DNA from: Planctomycetales bacterium
Lineage (GTDB): Bacteria; Planctomycetota; Planctomycetia; Pirellulales; UBA7805
Length of the DNA: 8,909 bases
Reading direction: 5' to 3'
Assembly (NCBI GenBank): GCA_011772275.1
Contig: WVZU01000094.1
Span: 1-8,909 of the forward strand
Of the stretch, positions 5,617 through 8,909 are shown one piece after another. Position 1 is the stretch's first letter; each line of letters begins with the position of its first letter. The notes beneath the pieces were generated by a model, which did no database searches, was not told where the DNA came from, and saw only the letters and a program-made list of their open reading frames with translations. Both the position numbers and the translations under genes were made by a program.

Positions 5617-6009
5617 ATGAAAAGAGACACTTGGTTCGCCATCTTCCTGTGCCTGCTGGTCTGCCAGACATCGCCAGGCTTCGGCCTAACTAAACTGGCC
5701 GCGCCCCCTTCGGCTTACGACTTCAGCTGCGGACCGCGCTGCAAGAGCAGGCGCTGTATGGACGACTATTGTCCCAAGCCGGCACCCCCGACACCCTGCT
5801 TGCCACGCTGCACGAGCTGTGACGATTACTGCGCCAAGCGTCCGCCGCAGATGCCGTGTGTGAAGAAGGGCTGCCTCTGCGACGACTACTGCGGCAAACG
5901 GCTGCCCACGGTCTCCTGCCAGCCCCGTGGCCGGTGGAAGTGCTCGCCACCCGTCCACCCTTTTGCCCCGTCTGCGTGCGGCGGTTGTACGACGTGCAAC
6001 GCGGAATGA
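5617..6009 (+). CDS. Secreted Cys-rich protein with three 20-residue Asp-Asp-Tyr-Cys repeats
   Basis: The 130-residue protein starts with a signal peptide (basic Lys2-Arg3, hydrophobic core about 6-16, likely cleavage near 21-24). Seventeen Cys lie in the remainder: 38, 42, 47, 52, 61, 65, 68, 72, 81, 86, 88, 92, 101, 109, 121, 124 and 127. Asp-Asp-Tyr-Cys occurs at 49-52, 69-72 and 89-92, exactly 20 residues apart; each is followed by x-Lys, Pro-containing sequence and another Cys nine residues on (61, 81, 101). The tail adds a C-G-G-C-T-T-C cluster. Exported with so many Cys, it is probably cross-linked by disulfides or binds metal; neither can be decided from sequence. I do not recognise a named family. 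The ATG at 5617 lacks a clear Shine-Dalgarno motif but gives the complete signal peptide. A possible terminator follows at 6064-6098. It seems monocistronic. Confidence 0.85.
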   Translation: MKRDTWFAIFLCLLVCQTSPGFGLTKLAAPPSAYDFSCGPRCKSRRCMDDYCPKPAPPTPCLPRCTSCDDYCAKRPPQMPCVKKGCLCDDYCGKRLPTVSCQPRGRWKCSPPVHPFAPSACGGCTTCNAE

Positions 6010-6490
6010 CCCGCGGCTTGTAACGGATCGCCACGCACCTTTTGACCAGCTGCAGCGGCACGACGCAGGGCGGTCCTGAAGGGATGCGGGTCCCTGCGAA
6101 CTTTCTGTTCTCGGCCCTGGCAGAGCCGGGCTGTTTGGATTGATCTTGCGAGGCAATTTCCAAACGCGCGGGCCGTTCCGCGGTCGATCTTCGCCCAAGG
6201 TCGAAGACAACATGCAGCCGGCGTGGCGGTTGCATTGGCGACTGCTTGTAGCGGTCAGCGATTCTGTGCGGCTTTTTAGCTGCGAAAGTGTGTGGATTTC
6301 GCCGGCCAGGCAGGGCCAGCAGCTGCTTGCTTGCCGCGTTCAATCTGGTAGCATGAATTGACGCTTTGGCTGCAGGATGGTTTTTCAAAGTCGACCGCCC
6401 GCATGACGCGATAAAAAAGGAGGCCACGAAGGCGCTGACCAGGAGGATACGGGCAACAACTTGACAGCCAATTCAAGACAGGATTTCGAG
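6010..6490. other. Gene-less stretch before the lipid genes
   Basis: No gene is supported in these 481 bases; the frames present lack start signals and protein-like composition. It contains the hairpin at 6064-6098 and another dyad, TCTTCG (6188-6193) with CGAAGA (6202-6207). A weak promoter-like TGGTAGCAT (6346-6354, an extended -10 pattern) preceded by TTGCTT is the best candidate for the desaturase operon but is poor. Two AGGAGG motifs (6418-6423 and 6441-6446) sit near the right end without a well-placed start codon. Confidence 0.45.
6064..6110 (+). terminator. Possible terminator of the Cys-rich gene
   Basis: CGCAGGG (6064-6070) pairs perfectly with CCCTGCG (6092-6098), enclosing 21 nt that can form a small inner hairpin (TCC 6074-6076 with GGA 6082-6084). 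A T-rich but interrupted tract (about 6101-6110) follows. The hairpin begins 54 nt after the stop codon. The interrupted T tract keeps this tentative. Confidence 0.35.
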
Positions 6491-7657
6491 ATGGAAAACC
6501 AAGCGAACGCCTCTTTTCAATTGAGCCACATGCGGCAAATTGTCCACGACTTGTTTCAACCAAACCCACTGTTTTATTGGGCAGACTTTCTGCTGACGGT
6601 CACGGTCGCGTACGGCTGCGCCGGCATCTACTTTCTATCGCCCCTGTTCTCGGCACAGCAGATCCTCTGTCTGTTCGTTGCCGGGTTTGCTCTGCATCGG
6701 CTGGCTAATTTTATCCACGAGATCGCACACCTGCATTCCAAGCGCTCCCTGCGCAGTTTTCGGGTCGCCTGGGACATCCTTGTGGGCATACCAACGCTGA
6801 TGCCGTCCTATTTCTTTCACAACCACATGGCGCATCACAACGCGAACCATTTTGGCACCAGCAGCGACTGCGAATACATCCCTCTGGGGCGCGGCCCCTT
6901 GCGGAACATCGGCTTCTTCATGTGCGAGATTTTCCTGCAGCCCCTGTTTGTCGTGTTTCGCCATGCGGTGGTAGGCCCCATTTCCTTCCTGCACCCCAGG
7001 CTGCGGCAGTGGGTGCTGGAGAACTTTTCTTCCTTCGTCTTTGTCTGGCCCTGCCCGCGGAAGATTCCTACGAACGCCCCGCGTGCCGCTTGGGCCGCCA
7101 TGGACATCGCATGCTGGCTGCGGGCCAGCGCGATCTTTGGCCTGGTAGTACTGGAGGTCAATCCGTGGTACCGCATCCCGCAACTTTACTTTTTGGCGAT
7201 TTTCGCGCTCAGCCTCCACTACCTCCGCTCGTTAACCGCGCACCGTTACCTCAGCGACGGTAAGAAGATGAGCTTCGGCGACCAGCTGATGGATTCGATC
7301 GACATCACGGGAGGCCGCGTCCTGACAGAGTTGCTGTACCCGGTAGGGCTGCGGTACCACGCCTTGCACCACCTGTTTCCCTCCCTGCCCTACCACAACC
7401 TGGGGATTGCCAACCGGCGGCTGCTGGCCCAATTACCAGCCGATTCCCCCTACCGGCAGCTGGTCTATCCCAGCTTCTGGTCGGTGATTCGGGAGCTGAT
7501 CCGTCATGCGCTCGAATCCCGCCAAACAGGGCAGCCCGCTGCGGAACTCCCTGTTCCGAGGCTGAGCGACTATCGGCCTCCGACCCCCAAAACCGCCTGG
7601 CTCCCTGCCGGCCCTGCCAGCCCTGCCGAACTACCGGCTGCGACCGGCTTCGACTAG
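6491..7657 (+). CDS. Membrane fatty acid desaturase
   Basis: The 388-residue protein is a membrane-bound di-iron fatty acid desaturase/hydroxylase-type enzyme, which uses O2 to introduce a double bond (or hydroxyl) into an acyl chain. The three His boxes are present: H-E-I-A-H at 76-80, H-N-H-M-A-H-H at 110-116 and H-A-L-H-H at 290-294; a further T-A-H-R-Y is at 249-253. Hydrophobic stretches at about 30-50, 55-75, 95-109, 140-165 and 212-245 fit membrane segments flanking cytosolic His clusters. The last 45 residues are Pro/Ala-rich and probably disordered. ATG 6491 has ACAGGA 7 nt upstream; an in-frame TTG at 6461 would add ten residues and has AGGAGG 14 nt before it, too far. The acyl-ligase gene begins 20 nt after its stop, so both are likely co-transcribed and the substrate may be a carrier-bound chain. 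Regiochemistry cannot be told. Confidence 0.92.
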   Translation: MENQANASFQLSHMRQIVHDLFQPNPLFYWADFLLTVTVAYGCAGIYFLSPLFSAQQILCLFVAGFALHRLANFIHEIAHLHSKRSLRSFRVAWDILVGIPTLMPSYFFHNHMAHHNANHFGTSSDCEYIPLGRGPLRNIGFFMCEIFLQPLFVVFRHAVVGPISFLHPRLRQWVLENFSSFVFVWPCPRKIPTNAPRAAWAAMDIACWLRASAIFGLVVLEVNPWYRIPQLYFLAIFALSLHYLRSLTAHRYLSDGKKMSFGDQLMDSIDITGGRVLTELLYPVGLRYHALHHLFPSLPYHNLGIANRRLLAQLPADSPYRQLVYPSFWSVIRELIRHALESRQTGQPAAELPVPRLSDYRPPTPKTAWLPAGPASPAELPAATGFD

Positions 7658-7677
7658 AACCGGGGGAAACCGCCATC

Positions 7678-8909
7678 GTGAAACGGGACGACTTGACTGC
7701 CCCTTCCAATCCACCTCTGACCCACCTGGTGGACCGGCTGCGCTATTGGGCGCGTCACCAGCCTTCGGCAGTGGCTTTTTATTTTGTGGACGAGCGCGAC
7801 CGGGAATCGCAGATTACCTACGCTCAGCTCGATCGCCAGGCGCGAGCGATCGCCATGCAGTTGAGCTCGCTGGAGCTGCAGGGCGAGCGTGCCCTGTTGT
7901 TGTATCCGCCTGGCCTCGACTTCGTGATGGCCTTTTTCGGCTGCCTCTATGCCGGCACCATCGCTGTGCCTGCCTACCCGCCACGCCGCAATCGCAACAT
8001 GGCGCGGGTGGAAAGTATCTATGACGACGCGCAAGCAGCCATCGCGCTCAGCGTCCACCAAGTAATCCAGCGCTCGCAAGGGATCGTAGCCGAAGCGGGA
8101 CAACTGCAAAAATGTCGCTGGCTGGCCACGGATCGCATCCCCGCAGAGATGGCCGACCGGTGGCAAATCCCGAACATTCAAAGCGACCATCTGGCCGTAT
8201 TGCAATACACGTCCGGTTCCACCGGTTCGCCCAAAGGGGTGATGCTGACCCACAGCAACCTGATTCATAACTGCGTACTGATCACCAGCGGATTTCAAAC
8301 CAGTAAAGACGAAGTCGGCTTGACCTGGCTGCCCACCTACCACGACATGGGACTTGTCGGCGGTGTCCTGAAACCGGCTTTTCTGGGTCGACCGAGCGTT
8401 TTTATGTCCCCCATGGCGTTCCTGCAGAAACCGATCCGCTGGCTGAGGGGGATCACGCGCTATCGCGTGACGATCAGTGGGGGCCCCAATTTTGCCTACG
8501 CCCTCTGCAATGAAAAGATTACAAAAGAACAGTGCGAGGGGCTGGACCTGAGCAGCTGGGGGGTGGCGTTTAACGGGGCCGAGCCGGTCCGTGCCGAAAC
8601 GCTGGAAAACTTCACCCGCAAGTTCGCACCGTACGGTTTTCGAGCCGAAGCACATTATCCCTGCTATGGAATGGCAGAGACCACCTTGATCGTTACCGGG
8701 GGGGTCAAACGCGAACCGCCCACCCTGAAGACGTTTGACTCCAAGCTGCTGGAAGCACACCGTGCCGTGCCCAGCAAGCTTAACAATGAAAGCAGCAAAC
8801 GGCTGGTCAGCTGTGGCCACGCTCTGTTTGACACCCAGATCGCGATCGTGGACCCCGATACCGGACACCGCTTGCCTGAAGACCATGTGGGCGAAATCTG
8901 GATCTCCAG
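7678..8909 (+). CDS. Fatty acyl-AMP ligase (FAAL), 5' part, truncated by the window end
   Basis: About 410 residues of an ANL-superfamily adenylating enzyme are visible and the frame is still open at the window end. Such enzymes make acyl-adenylates from fatty acid and ATP and, in the FAAL class, pass the chain to an acyl carrier or polyketide synthase instead of CoA. The ATP-binding P-loop Y-T-S-G-S-T-G-S-P-K-G is at 177-187, followed by the FAAL-typical W-L-P-x-Y-H-D-M-G-L (Y221-H222-D223), the S-G-G-P-N-F-A-Y core and the Y-G-M-A-E-T-T adenylate motif at 330-336. Between this and the L-V-S-C-G segment lies a basic, poorly hydrophobic stretch where FAALs carry their class-defining insertion. 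GTG 7678 is the first start after the desaturase stop; only a weak GGGGGA precedes it. The missing 3' part may be a stand-alone C-terminal domain or a fused carrier or polyketide synthase. Confidence 0.93.
   Translation, partial: MKRDDLTAPSNPPLTHLVDRLRYWARHQPSAVAFYFVDERDRESQITYAQLDRQARAIAMQLSSLELQGERALLLYPPGLDFVMAFFGCLYAGTIAVPAYPPRRNRNMARVESIYDDAQAAIALSVHQVIQRSQGIVAEAGQLQKCRWLATDRIPAEMADRWQIPNIQSDHLAVLQYTSGSTGSPKGVMLTHSNLIHNCVLITSGFQTSKDEVGLTWLPTYHDMGLVGGVLKPAFLGRPSVFMSPMAFLQKPIRWLRGITRYRVTISGGPNFAYALCNEKITKEQCEGLDLSSWGVAFNGAEPVRAETLENFTRKFAPYGFRAEAHYPCYGMAETTLIVTGGVKREPPTLKTFDSKLLEAHRAVPSKLNNESSKRLVSCGHALFDTQIAIVDPDTGHRLPEDHVGEIWIS

Noticed and set aside
5723..6427. 234-residue minus-strand frame with a lipobox-like Ile-Ala-Ser-Cys near its N-terminus
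   Set aside because: Most of it lies opposite the Cys-rich gene and the rest in gene-less DNA. The lipobox resemblance is short and the following sequence is Arg/Ser/Pro-rich noise.
7654..8886. 410-residue open frame on the minus strand opposite the FAAL gene
   Set aside because: The plus strand encodes all the FAAL motifs in a single frame. The antisense frame has no family pattern.

Overview
The window is GC-rich bacterial DNA and looks planctomycete-like (Pirellulales type). This is inferred from gene style: secreted Cys-rich proteins, a short beta-barrel protein with a coiled-coil head, long leaders, several weak or non-canonical ribosome-binding sites, and a membrane desaturase beside a fatty acyl-AMP ligase. 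No marker gene proves the taxon. No tRNA, rRNA, CRISPR array, integrase or insertion sequence was seen.

Layout. Positions 1-408 hold no convincing gene but end in a leader with a perfect hairpin. At 409-1299 (+) is a secreted outer-membrane beta-barrel-like protein, followed by two hairpins, the second a good intrinsic terminator. At 1630-1893 (-) is an 87-residue helical protein; its upstream side carries an 18-bp repeat that supplies promoter-like TTGACA boxes and, behind it, a hairpin that could end minus-strand transcription. The stretch to 2738 is otherwise gene-less and contains a plus-strand hairpin with six T. At 2739-3092 (+) is a GlsB/YeaQ/YmgE-type membrane protein. After a gap with one possible 48-residue ORF comes a NodT/TolC-family outer-membrane efflux lipoprotein at 3607-5409 (+) with an unusual Pro-rich tail. 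At 5617-6009 (+) is a secreted 130-residue Cys-rich protein built on a strict 20-residue repeat. After another gene-less stretch, a fatty acid desaturase (6491-7657) and a fatty acyl-AMP ligase (7678 to the window end, cut off) lie 20 nt apart and form an apparent operon.

How the genes fit together. The first two thirds are mostly cell-envelope genes in single-gene units: a barrel, a small membrane protein, an efflux channel without its pump, and a Cys-rich exported protein. The right end starts a lipid or lipid-polyketide locus. There the ligase would activate a fatty acid as acyl-adenylate and load it on a carrier protein, while the desaturase would modify the acyl chain. The product cannot be told because the locus continues outside the window.

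The most promising leads are the desaturase-FAAL pair, the 20-residue Cys repeat protein, and the repeat/promoter/terminator arrangement at 2014-2108.
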